DNA of 64,000 nt, from NCBI GenBank assembly GCA_028278225.1, contig JANQEU010000075.1:372001-436000 (forward strand), given 5' to 3'. Both the position numbers and the translations under genes were made by a program. Below are positions 35,358 through 43,773 of the stretch, piece by piece. This DNA is from Cyclobacteriaceae bacterium (GTDB lineage Bacteria > Bacteroidota > Bacteroidia > Cytophagales > Cyclobacteriaceae). The stretch's first letter is position 1. Each line of letters begins with the position of its first letter. The notes beneath the pieces were generated by a model, which did not search any database, was not told the DNA's origin, and saw only the letters and a program-made list of their open reading frames with translations.

Positions 35358-37999
35358 ATCATTCACCGCCCAAATGGACAATTAAATTTCTTCGATGGTT
35401 TTGTCGGCCTGTTTTTCTGGAAGAGGTAGAAGGCGATCTTACGGAAATATTCCGGTCCAGGGTCAGGGAAAGGGGATCGGATCACGCCAGGAGGACTTTC
35501 ATTTTTGACGTTTTGAAGTTCTTACGCTGGACAATGCTGAGAAAACCGGATTTTGCGGTGTATTCGCTCAATCGCGGACTTTGGCTTTATAATATGAAGA
35601 TTGCGTTCCGGGTTTTCCGGCGAAACCTGTTACACTCCACAATCAATTTGTTTGGATTGACAATGGGAATATTGTCATTCATTGTGCTGACCATTTACTA
35701 TCTGAATGAGAACAGTTTTGACCGGTTTCCGGACTCCGATCAGATTTATCGCATAGCCACATCCCTGGAGGATGATGGTTATTATACCGAATCTGCACAA
35801 AGTCCTGTTCCCATTCTGCCAATGTTAGTCCAGGACTTGCCGCAAATACGGTCTTCTGTACGTTTACTGCCTCTTACCGGGTATCTGAAAAAAGCCGGAC
35901 CTCTCCGGTTCAGGGAGGAGCAGTTGGTCTTCACGGATGAAACCTTTTTCGAAGTATTTCAAATATCAGTGCTAAAGGGTAATATGGAAGAGGCTTTGAC
36001 GCAGCCTTTTACCATGGTACTCACAGAAGAAAAAGCTGCCCAGTATTTCGGTGATGGCAACGCGATCGGTGAAATGTTGATTTTTGAGGATGAAGACAAT
36101 CAATTTGAATTTACAGTCACAGCTGTAGTTTCCAACTTTAGCCATCATTCTCATCTGAATGTAGATTTTCTGGTTTCGTTTCAAAGTCTCAATCAGGTAA
36201 TGCCCTGGCACAACAACTGGTTTTATCCCACACTTCACTCATATGTCCGCCTTGTGCCTGATCATGATGCCGGTGAGGTTGAAATTGCGGCCAACCGGGT
36301 TCTGCAGAATTATGCAGAAGAAAAGTACCTTGAAAAAAGCCCTGAACTCGTATTTCAGCCGGTCCATACGCTTCATCTTTCATCTGACCGTCAGGGTGAA
36401 TGGGAGCCAAACAGTACCCAGATCAATGTGCAATACTTTTTCGTTCTGGGTTTGATCATACTTGGCATAGCTATGATCAATTATATCAATCTCAGCACTG
36501 CAAACAGCATTCAAAGGTCCAAAGAGATTGGAATGAAGAAGGCCATGGGTTCTTCACGCCCACAACTTATCAGGCAGTTTTTTTCAGAGTCGTTTCTGAT
36601 GGTAAGCGGCTCAGCGATCATATCCCTTGTACTGCTTCTATTGTTCTGGTCACCTTTTTCCACACAACTCTTTGGAAGACAAATTTCATTGTATGAGTTC
36701 CTCACCCTCAGATTTCTAACATACGGATTATCAGTGATCTTTCTGTTGACTTTAGCCGCCGGTTTCTATCCGACTTTACTGGTTTCAAGATTCAGGACAC
36801 TTGATGTTCTCAGGAATCGGCTTTCAGGTTATCAGGGTAAAGGAATCCAGAGAAAAATACTTGTGACCATCCAGTTTTCCATATCGATGGTTTTGATACT
36901 GGCAACACTATTACTGGTCGAACAATATCAATATTTACTGCGCAAGGGTTTGGGGTTTCAAAAGGAATACCGCGTAGCGATCAAACTCGTGGAAGAAGAG
37001 GATAAAAAGAACTATAAGGCCCTGAAAGATGCTCTTAAACAACTGTCATTCGTAGATAATGTTGCGGTATCCAACACTATCCTGGGGTCTGAAACGGGAT
37101 TCTATGGCTTTGAAATATCGCTGCCCGATAAACCGGAACTGGGAACATTTGAATGGTATACACTGGGTGTCGATGAAGATTATCTTGATACTTACGGACT
37201 TGAGCTGACAGCCGGACGTGATTTCAGTAGATCCCTGGCTACAGACCAGCATGAAGCAGTCATAATCAATGAGACTGCCGCTCGCTATCTGGGCTGGAAG
37301 GGAGATGCTGTTGGAAAGGGTCTGAATCTCACCATTTACACCGGAAAGAGAGAAACCCGCAACGCTAAGATCATTGGTGTAGTCCGGGATTTCCACTATC
37401 AGTCTCTTTATGAATCCGTCAAACCGCTTGTGATTTACATTAACAAACATCACTACTACACAGACAACCTCAACCTTAAACTACAACCGGGCGGATCAGT
37501 AAGAGACCGGATAAACCGGATTGAAAAAATCTATGGTCAATTCAACCCTGACAAACCTATTGAACTCGTTTTCATGGAAGAAAGAATTGCTCACACTTAT
37601 CACAGGGAACTGTTGAATACAAGGATCCTCAGCATCTTTACCATTCTTTCGATTTTCATTGCGGGGTTGGGCGTTTTTGGACTCATCACATTCTCTACCC
37701 ATAAGAGAATCAAGGAAATAGGGATCAGAAAGGTGTTGGGGGCATCGTTTCTACAGATCTCAGGGATCTTTACGAAGGAATATCTCTATTTGATCGTTGT
37801 TGCATGTGTGATCTCCTGGCCAGTCGTTCACTGGTTTTCTACCAAATGGCTTCAAAATTTTGCTTATTCCGTTGATTTCGGGATATTGAACTATCTCGCC
37901 GGATTTTCTGTGGTTCTGATCATAGGATTGATTTCCAGTTTGCATCGCATCATTTGGGTGGCAAAGATGAATCCGGTGGATCACCTCAGGAACGAATAG
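35354..37999 (+). CDS. permease with N-terminal prefix domain, MacB/FtsX type (cassette 2)
   Basis: An 881-residue permease with the same plan as its upstream paralogue: prefix of about 80 residues (FLRWFCRPVFLEEVEGDLTE), then two core plus FtsX modules (coupling segments QRSKEIGMKKAMGSSRPQLI and KRIKEIGIRKVLGASFLQIS) and about eight helices. The C-terminal DPVDHLRNE-like end (NPVDHLRNE) is the family's usual tail. Translational coupling to its PadR gene is closer than in the first cassette (4-bp overlap against a 38-bp gap). It is orphan with respect to an ATPase. The sequence is well diverged from the first cassette, so the duplication is not recent. Confidence 0.9.
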   Translation: MNHSPPKWTIKFLRWFCRPVFLEEVEGDLTEIFRSRVRERGSDHARRTFIFDVLKFLRWTMLRKPDFAVYSLNRGLWLYNMKIAFRVFRRNLLHSTINLFGLTMGILSFIVLTIYYLNENSFDRFPDSDQIYRIATSLEDDGYYTESAQSPVPILPMLVQDLPQIRSSVRLLPLTGYLKKAGPLRFREEQLVFTDETFFEVFQISVLKGNMEEALTQPFTMVLTEEKAAQYFGDGNAIGEMLIFEDEDNQFEFTVTAVVSNFSHHSHLNVDFLVSFQSLNQVMPWHNNWFYPTLHSYVRLVPDHDAGEVEIAANRVLQNYAEEKYLEKSPELVFQPVHTLHLSSDRQGEWEPNSTQINVQYFFVLGLIILGIAMINYINLSTANSIQRSKEIGMKKAMGSSRPQLIRQFFSESFLMVSGSAIISLVLLLLFWSPFSTQLFGRQISLYEFLTLRFLTYGLSVIFLLTLAAGFYPTLLVSRFRTLDVLRNRLSGYQGKGIQRKILVTIQFSISMVLILATLLLVEQYQYLLRKGLGFQKEYRVAIKLVEEEDKKNYKALKDALKQLSFVDNVAVSNTILGSETGFYGFEISLPDKPELGTFEWYTLGVDEDYLDTYGLELTAGRDFSRSLATDQHEAVIINETAARYLGWKGDAVGKGLNLTIYTGKRETRNAKIIGVVRDFHYQSLYESVKPLVIYINKHHYYTDNLNLKLQPGGSVRDRINRIEKIYGQFNPDKPIELVFMEERIAHTYHRELLNTRILSIFTILSIFIAGLGVFGLITFSTHKRIKEIGIRKVLGASFLQISGIFTKEYLYLIVVACVISWPVVHWFSTKWLQNFAYSVDFGILNYLAGFSVVLIIGLISSLHRIIWVAKMNPVDHLRNE

Positions 38000-38459
38000 C
38001 AGCCGGATCCCTTTTGATGCAGCTTATATTGCTCTGGCCGGGGGGAGATAACGGAGATGGAAGGGTCGAGTCACATCCAGCGCCTGACATTCATTTTATA
38101 AACTTTCCCAATGGGGATCGGAACTTCAACATGTGAAGAAGGTGCTCAATAACTGAATTTTGGACAGGTAGCAACGTGTGATAACATAATCAACCAACAA
38201 TTTTTGTCCTTTCACTGAGTCCGGGAATAGGCTGAAAACAATGCCTGTATGAAATCATGAAAAAACCCATATCCAGTTTATGGATATGGGCTCACAACCA
38301 GTTCTTAATGAGTGTCCCTCAATCACATCAAAAGTCAATGTGACAAATGATGTTCCTGGGGTTATCACTCTTGGAATCTACTAACATAATTCAACAACCC
38401 TATTATTTCAAAACGAAATCATATGATAAAAATCAGTTAGGTGATTTCCGCATGGCAGT
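38000..38459. other. 460-bp convergent intergenic region
   Basis: Lies between the second permease gene and the PAS protein gene, which converge. No credible reading frame was seen. It holds one clear terminator for the minus-strand operon at 38260-38290; nothing comparable was found for the plus-strand permease gene. Confidence 0.5.
38260..38290 (-). terminator. rho-independent terminator of the serine hydrolase operon
   Basis: On the minus strand CCCATATCCA (38290-38281) and TGGATATGGG (38275-38266) form a perfect 10-bp stem around a 5-nt loop, followed by six T (38265-38260). It lies about 170 nt after the PAS gene stop, so the operon has a long 3' tail. There is no T-run on the plus strand, so it serves the minus strand only. 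Confidence 0.8.
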
Positions 38460-38930
38460 TTAAGTACACAGGTCATTCAACGAATGAATTTTATGATTTA
38501 ACTCCTCAATGGATCTTTTTAGGTGCATTACCAGCGTTCGATCGGTATTGCTGAATGATTCCATTTTCAGTATGAAGTCCACCAGTCTTGTGATTACCGA
38601 GATGAGATCTCTGAGCTCATGAAAGTTTACAAACGAAATTTTTCTCAGTTTTTGTACATGAGATAACAACTGCTCCTGTAGTTGCATCCTATCCGAAATA
38701 TCTTCCAGGGACAAAACAGTTTTTAACGCAATTCCGGAATTATCTCTATCGAAGACCTGCTGTATTAGCCGTACCCATGTGTATTCTTGCTTTGACTTTT
38801 TTAACCGGAAGACAGTTTCTACTGATTCTCCGAAACCTGATTCGTTCACCTTTTTAAGATTTTCACGGACCATTTCGCGATCTTTTGGGTGTATGAATTT
38901 TTCAAAGTCCTTTTCAATGAGTTTCACCAT
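38460..38930 (-). CDS. PAS/HisKA-like fragment without ATPase domain
   Basis: A 156-residue cytoplasmic protein. Residues 1-80 look like the second half of a PAS_3 domain (FIHPKDREMVRENLKKVNES, then TWVRLIQQVFDRDNSG, and the closing LSLEDISDRMQLQEQL). Then comes a HisKA-type helix with NFHELRDLISVITRLVDF, in which H-E-L-R stands where the phosphoacceptor His of Bacteroidota PAS kinases sits. No ATPase domain follows; the frame ends after a further coiled-coil helix. It may be a truncated kinase or a phosphotransfer or dimerisation module. Its ATG overlaps the stop of the serine hydrolase gene (TAATG), so expression is coupled and the fragment seems to be maintained. Confidence 0.75.
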   Translation of the reverse strand: MVKLIEKDFEKFIHPKDREMVRENLKKVNESGFGESVETVFRLKKSKQEYTWVRLIQQVFDRDNSGIALKTVLSLEDISDRMQLQEQLLSHVQKLRKISFVNFHELRDLISVITRLVDFILKMESFSNTDRTLVMHLKRSIEELNHKIHSLNDLCT

Positions 38931-40030
38931 TAGTATTTATTAAGTGCTGTCATCAATTCAAAACCAAAATTCACTTCACCGGAATAGTGCATATTTCTGG
39001 AGTTCATTAATATGACGACACCTGTCCCTGTCGATTTATTGAATCCCATAAAAGAATTATAAGACAACGTACCCCCATTGTGCCAATGGATTTCCTGCCC
39101 ATCCTCGAGCTTTGTAACAATCCATGCCAGTCCAATATCACTACCTTCAGGTGTGTGGTAGGTGTTGGTTTTGGTATGGGTCATTTGCATGGCAGTAGAT
39201 AATTCTCCACCTGCATGGGTTGTTAGTTGGGCCTCCAGGTAACTCATCATATCTGATATGTTCGAATTCAAAACACCGGCACCTTCGAATACCTCTGAAA
39301 ACTTCATTTGCGTCTTTTGTTTGCTTCCCACATGACCAGTGGCTACGTTGGTGTGATTGACTTCTTCGAAATTCAGAACTGTTTCATCCATTCCAAGCGG
39401 GATCAAAATTTCATCACGGACCAGATCGAAATACGTCTTATTTTGCTGTTCTTTCAATACATAACCCAGGATACCCATACCGATATTTGAATATTCGGAC
39501 TTGCTGCCGATAGGTCTGGTCAAAGTGTATGAGTTTATGAAACTGTAAAAGTCCTCAATATCATATTCCTCAAATAGAGTGGCCTCATTGTCTCCAATAT
39601 TGGAAGGTAGTCGTGGCAAAGACGATGTATGATTTGCCAACTGTTTCAGCCGGATCTCCTGGTCATTATATTTTGGAACAATAATGGTCCCGTCAAAATA
39701 TTGTTGAAGGGGATCTTCCATATCCACATCGCCTTTCAAATGTAATTTGGCGAGCAGGGTAGCTGTAAAAGTTTTCGTTATTGAGCCGATTTCGAACATT
39801 GTATTTTCATCTATTTCGCCACCGTCTTTTAAACTTTTTACTCCATATGAGTAGAATTGAGTGATGCCGTTGTCATATGTCCCGATTGCAATGCCTACTC
39901 TTTCTCCGGAAAGGATGTAAGGTTTGGCGATCATATTAATTTCTTCAGTAAGGTTCCGCGGATTGATCTCCTCCTGATCGCAACCAAACAATCCGAATGT
40001 TATGATCGAAAGGATAAGTATATTTTTCAT
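38930..40030 (-). CDS. serine hydrolase lipoprotein, class C beta-lactamase fold (copy 2)
   Basis: About 366 residues from the ATG at 40030, which gives the lipoprotein signal MKNILILSIITFGLFGC. The fold's motifs are GSITKTFTATLL (S-x-x-K nucleophile), YSNIGMG (Y-x-N) and HNGG (in place of K-T-G) near the C-terminus. Such proteins include D-aminopeptidases, esterases and peptidoglycan DD-peptidases; true beta-lactamase activity is not implied. It is the fourth gene of the minus-strand operon and paralogous to the first gene (41281-42405): both share the order lipobox, GSITKT, ANHTSSLP, EYSNI. The two differ in many positions, so the duplication is old. Confidence 0.9.
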   Translation of the reverse strand: MKNILILSIITFGLFGCDQEEINPRNLTEEINMIAKPYILSGERVGIAIGTYDNGITQFYSYGVKSLKDGGEIDENTMFEIGSITKTFTATLLAKLHLKGDVDMEDPLQQYFDGTIIVPKYNDQEIRLKQLANHTSSLPRLPSNIGDNEATLFEEYDIEDFYSFINSYTLTRPIGSKSEYSNIGMGILGYVLKEQQNKTYFDLVRDEILIPLGMDETVLNFEEVNHTNVATGHVGSKQKTQMKFSEVFEGAGVLNSNISDMMSYLEAQLTTHAGGELSTAMQMTHTKTNTYHTPEGSDIGLAWIVTKLEDGQEIHWHNGGTLSYNSFMGFNKSTGTGVVILMNSRNMHYSGEVNFGFELMTALNKY

Positions 40031-40054
40031 GATAATCATATTTATAAAAATTGT

Positions 40055-40669
40055 CTACCTTATGTATTTGGAAATAGTGATTTCAGTCCTCTGAAATGTT
40101 TGCGCAATTGGGATATGCTTTTGTGTGCTCAATGGTCCGGAAAGTAATTGGAAGTAAACATTTGTGCCGATCCTGTAGTCATTTTTCAAACGCCTGCTAT
40201 ATCCCAAACTAAAAGGAATGCTGTTTGATATTTTCTTGAAATATGGTTTTACATCTGATTTGGTACCTGTGTATTCGTCGTTGAATTCTGCACTCAGCAG
40301 GTTATTCAGACCAAAACCGATCTTGAAATTCACGCTATTTGCCCTTTGTGAATTGGTGGAGGCTCCCAGGAAAAAGGTGTTTTTCAATACTGTGAGATTT
40401 GTTCTCCTTTTTTCAAAACCTCCTCCTTCCCAGGAAATGTCGAGATCATATTCTACAAACAGGTTCTCATTCATATGAAACTTCCCATACCCACCAATAA
40501 ATGGTCTCACCCAGGTATCTTTTGACGTGGTGACATCCAAAAAGCTACCTGTCCAAAACTTTGGCTTCTGGAAGCCCACTTTTACACCGGCTTCAAAAGC
40601 AGTCTGAGCTGATGCTGCCGAAACCAGCAGCATCAGACAAATTATTAAAGACTTGATTCTTGCGATCAT
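40055..40669 (-). CDS. outer-membrane beta-barrel protein, porin-like
   Basis: A 204-residue protein with a signal peptide (MIARIKSLIICLMLLVSAASAQ) and an eight-strand type barrel pattern (FEAGVKVGFQKPKFWTGSF, FVEYDLDISWEGGG, SVNFKIGFGLNNLLSAE, YRIGTNVYFQLLSGPLS). The C-terminal strand ends in EITISKYIR rather than the usual aromatic residue. It sits 13 bp after the Gly-rich protein gene and 24 bp before the second serine hydrolase gene, inside the five-gene operon. It probably lies in the outer membrane; function unknown. Confidence 0.75.
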   Translation of the reverse strand: MIARIKSLIICLMLLVSAASAQTAFEAGVKVGFQKPKFWTGSFLDVTTSKDTWVRPFIGGYGKFHMNENLFVEYDLDISWEGGGFEKRRTNLTVLKNTFFLGASTNSQRANSVNFKIGFGLNNLLSAEFNDEYTGTKSDVKPYFKKISNSIPFSLGYSRRLKNDYRIGTNVYFQLLSGPLSTQKHIPIAQTFQRTEITISKYIR

Positions 40670-40682
40670 GATTCCTCATTCA

Positions 40683-41234
40683 TTACTTGAAAGATCCGAA
40701 TCGCAGACTCAAACTACCAAAGGCTGATGACAGGTCCTGACTGTCCACTGCCGGAATATCAGACCCAACAACCAATCGGTATCCGCTACCGACACCCACT
40801 TTCAACCAATTGGTTACGGCAAATTCTACTTCAGCTTTTGGTCTGGCTATCCATACATCATCGCTCTTCTTTATACCTTCTTCCTTTTTTGTTACACCAC
40901 CATAACCGCCCATCACCTGGAAGTTGAGGCTTAGTTTTTCTTGTGCTGTCATCCATTCCTTACCTAAAAACATACCTCCGTAGCCAAGGGTGTATACTTT
41001 TCCTTCACCGGAGGCATCGACCCCGTACCCTCCGCCACCGATATAGAAATTGTTTGTCAGATATCCACCGCCAAACCCCCCGGTCTCGATTGCTAAATTT
41101 CCTCCCAGCCCCGTAATCTGAAATGCTGGTCCTCCGAATCCACCTTCTTCCAAAGTTTCAGTGGATTGTGCTGTGCTGATTCCCCATGCTAGTATGGACA
41201 ATACTGCAATGCTGAATTTGATCATCTTTTTCAT
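40683..41234 (-). CDS. Gly-rich outer-membrane-type protein
   Basis: A 183-residue protein with a signal peptide (MKKMIKFSIAVLSILAWGISTAQ). The mature part starts with repeated Gly-rich strands (EGGFGGPAFQITGLGG, ETGGFGGGYL, YIGGGGYGVDASGEG, LGYGGMFLG, VMGGYGGVT) and ends with FGSLSLRFGSFK, a beta-barrel-like last strand with a terminal Lys. It probably is a small barrel or surface protein. In the operon it follows the first serine hydrolase gene after 46 bp. The strongly regular Gly motif is unusual among the neighbours. Confidence 0.75.
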   Translation of the reverse strand: MKKMIKFSIAVLSILAWGISTAQSTETLEEGGFGGPAFQITGLGGNLAIETGGFGGGYLTNNFYIGGGGYGVDASGEGKVYTLGYGGMFLGKEWMTAQEKLSLNFQVMGGYGGVTKKEEGIKKSDDVWIARPKAEVEFAVTNWLKVGVGSGYRLVVGSDIPAVDSQDLSSAFGSLSLRFGSFK

Positions 41235-41280
41235 TTTGATTTTGATTTTTGTTAATTATTGATTTGTCTAGGGAGATGGT

Positions 41281-42405
41281 TTAATATCTTTTCATCAAAT
41301 CGATGATTTTGGTCCCGATCTGAAAAGCGAACAGTTCTTCTTCCAGTCTCTCGTCTATTTCAGTGTTGAAAAACAGGACTACACCCAAATTCCTCTCTTT
41401 TACAAAACCGATAAATGCGATTGTACCTTGTGTGCCACCATCGTGCCAGGTCAGTGTTTCGTTCTCAGTTTGATGAGGATAGTTAACCCATGCAAGACCT
41501 ACACCTATTGGATTGTTTAAAGTCTGGGTATTGGTATGAGTGAGTATAATCGAGCCGTCCAGGGGTGTTTGGTTTACACCCATATTGGCCTCAAGGTACT
41601 TCATCATGTCCGGTAGGGTAGAAAGTACCCCGGCTGCACCAAAGGTGGCCTCCGTAAAACTCCAGGGAATTACCGGATCCAGGTTACCATTGTGAGGCTG
41701 TGCCAGATCAGGGTCTTCCGAGGGGACCTCGGTCAACGTGCCAGACATTTTTAGCGGGCTGAAAATGTAATCGGAGAAAAGATTTCTGACAGGTTTTTTC
41801 TCCACCTGCGCCAATACGTAACCCAGCAAACCGAAGGCAATATTTGAATATTCCATCTCGGACCCAATCGGGACCTGAAGTGAGTAGCTGCTCATGAAAT
41901 CCAGCAACATTTGCTCTGTGTAGTTGGCAAACGGATCGTTTTCATCAAATTCTTCATTCAGGAAATTGTCAGGAATACTGGGCAATGAAGAAGTGTGGTT
42001 TGCTAAATGTTGTAAGGTGATTGCCTCACCATTTAAAACCGGCATGGTTGCTCCCTGCGGAAGGTAATTTTGTACAGGGTCGTCAATCCGGATTTTCTGA
42101 TCCAAAACCAATTGCGCCAGGATTGTAGCGGTCATTGTCTTGGTGATTGATCCAATTTCATACAAGGTGTTTTCATCCGTTACTTCGCCACCTATGTGCT
42201 TTTCTCCGAAGAAGAACATTTGATTTTGCCCTTCTTCTATAATGCCCACTGATGCACCTACAGTGATTTTGTCGTCAATGAGTGGCTGTATCAGGTTTGT
42301 GATTTCCAGCTCCAGCTCGGAAACTGCCGGATGCGGATCATCTTCGTCATTGCATGATGCTGTCGTCATTATGATGGCCAGCAATAGAAGTTTAATTGTT
42401 TTCAT
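41281..42405 (-). CDS. serine hydrolase lipoprotein, class C beta-lactamase fold (copy 1)
   Basis: A 374-residue lipoprotein with signal MKTIKLLLLAIIMTTASC and an acidic linker (NDEDDPHP). Motifs are GSITKTMTATIL (S-x-x-K), MEYSNIAFGLLGY (Y-x-N) and WHDGGTQG (H-x-G block). It is the first gene of the operon that also encodes two outer-membrane-type proteins, a second serine hydrolase and a PAS fragment. It faces the LytS/LytTR pair across a 250-bp region with a perfect palindrome, so the pair may control it. Substrate could be peptidoglycan fragments, peptides or esters. Confidence 0.9.
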   Translation of the reverse strand: MKTIKLLLLAIIMTTASCNDEDDPHPAVSELELEITNLIQPLIDDKITVGASVGIIEEGQNQMFFFGEKHIGGEVTDENTLYEIGSITKTMTATILAQLVLDQKIRIDDPVQNYLPQGATMPVLNGEAITLQHLANHTSSLPSIPDNFLNEEFDENDPFANYTEQMLLDFMSSYSLQVPIGSEMEYSNIAFGLLGYVLAQVEKKPVRNLFSDYIFSPLKMSGTLTEVPSEDPDLAQPHNGNLDPVIPWSFTEATFGAAGVLSTLPDMMKYLEANMGVNQTPLDGSIILTHTNTQTLNNPIGVGLAWVNYPHQTENETLTWHDGGTQGTIAFIGFVKERNLGVVLFFNTEIDERLEEELFAFQIGTKIIDLMKRY

Positions 42406-42554
42406 GGTTTTAAATCTTAAGTTTTTGAAATAGCTGCCGTTTGATTTTCAAATGGCAGCGCCAAAGTAGTGGTCAACATCCGGGTCAAATAATTTGATTG
42501 ACGAGGTGCAACAGATTATTGATATGTGGTAAATTCTCGGGTTTTTTGCGATTC

Positions 42555-42570
42555 GTCAGTAATTACTGAC
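42555..42570. promoter_or_regulatory. 16-bp perfect palindrome, operator candidate
   Basis: GTCAGTAATTACTGAC is its own reverse complement. It lies 150 bp upstream of the serine hydrolase operon and 86 bp upstream of the LytS-type kinase gene, in the region shared by both promoters. A near -7 box AATATTTG (42603-42610) reads towards the kinase gene. The palindrome fits a dimeric regulator; LytTR proteins usually bind direct repeats, so another factor is possible. Confidence 0.6.
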
Positions 42571-42655
42571 AGGTTGTCAATGGAGGGTTCACTGTTGTAA
42601 AGAATATTTGCAGTCCGTTCATTGATAACTCATCTTTAAGTAAGAATAGCCCGAA

Positions 42656-43738
42656 ATGAAGCAAGTCAATTGGAAAAGAATAGTTGTACACATTCCGGTA
42701 TGGTTGGTTTTACTGATGTTGATCAATTCTGATCTTCTCGACCTCGAATGGGGCCCCTACAAACATTCGGAAGGTACTCTGTTGTTTCCCTCGGTAGTTG
42801 GCATGGTCGTAAATGCGGTTATATTTTATCTAAACGCATATTATTTAATACCGCATTTTTTGAAGAAAAAGAAGTTGACCGCGTACTGGATAAAGACAAT
42901 TACGATAGTTGTCGCTTTTACATTGGTTGAAGTTGGATTTGACATAATCTACCTCATCCGGGCAGGAGTGATCAGTTATGCTGATTTTCAGAAAGTTGAA
43001 ATGATACCGGACGTAGGAGTTCTTGGAGTCTCAACGCTGATTTTTAACACTTTTTATTGGGGTATAGCATTTTTGTATCGGCTGCCATCAGACTGGATGC
43101 AGAATGAACGTATCAAAAATCAGTTAACCCGGGACAAACTTTCAGCGGAACTCGAATTTCTTAAAGCACAGATCAATCCGCATTTTTTGTTTAATGGGAT
43201 CAATAGCATTTATCACCTCATAGGCTTTGACGATCAATCCGCCAGGGATGTGCTCCTGAGGTTTTCGGGATTATTGCGATATCAGTTGTATGAGTGCAAG
43301 GAAGAATTCATTTCCTTGCCAAAGGAATTGGAATATCTCGCCAACTATATCAAATTAGAGGAAATCAGGAAAGGGGAGGATGCCTGTTTTGTAATAGACA
43401 TGCCGCAGGATGAGCAACAATCGCACCGTGAACTAAAGGTTGCGCCTTTATTATTTACACCTTTCCTGGAGAATGCTTTCAAATATCTGAGTCATTATAC
43501 GGATAAAGAGGAGAATAAATTCTTTCTTAACATAAACATAGCCAACGGCGTATTGGATTTTGTAGTGGAGAACTCAGTCAATCTGGAAATGGTAAAAAGG
43601 CAGTCCGGGGAAAAGGGCGGGATTGGGTTGGAAAATGTGAAAAGGAGGCTCAAGCTTCTATACCCTGATCGTCATAAACTGACCATCCAAAATGAGGAAA
43701 ACAAATTTCATGTGCATTTGAAATTGGATTTGGTTTGA
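42656..43738 (+). CDS. LytS/YehU-type sensor histidine kinase
   Basis: A 360-residue kinase of the His_kinase (PF06580) family. Four membrane helices lie in the first ~150 residues (for example VHIPVWLVLLMLI, VVGMVVNAVIFYLNAYYLI, TIVVAFTLVEVGFDIIYLI). The phosphoacceptor is H176 in the family signature QINPHFLFNGINS, and the ATPase part has the N-type block LLFTPFLENAFKY and GGIGLENVKRRL. It has no extra sensor domain, so the signal is read by the membrane part. Its LytTR response regulator follows after 35 bp (to the ATG used here). Confidence 0.94.
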   Translation: MKQVNWKRIVVHIPVWLVLLMLINSDLLDLEWGPYKHSEGTLLFPSVVGMVVNAVIFYLNAYYLIPHFLKKKKLTAYWIKTITIVVAFTLVEVGFDIIYLIRAGVISYADFQKVEMIPDVGVLGVSTLIFNTFYWGIAFLYRLPSDWMQNERIKNQLTRDKLSAELEFLKAQINPHFLFNGINSIYHLIGFDDQSARDVLLRFSGLLRYQLYECKEEFISLPKELEYLANYIKLEEIRKGEDACFVIDMPQDEQQSHRELKVAPLLFTPFLENAFKYLSHYTDKEENKFFLNINIANGVLDFVVENSVNLEMVKRQSGEKGGIGLENVKRRLKLLYPDRHKLTIQNEENKFHVHLKLDLV

Positions 43739-43773
43739 AGTGTGTTTGATCCTTCGTAAGGAAGTTGAAAGAT

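Noticed and set aside
38930-42405. Calling the two serine hydrolases beta-lactamases
   Set aside because: The SxxK/YxN motifs are shared with esterases and DD-peptidases, the third motif is HxG, and both are lipoproteins in an envelope operon.
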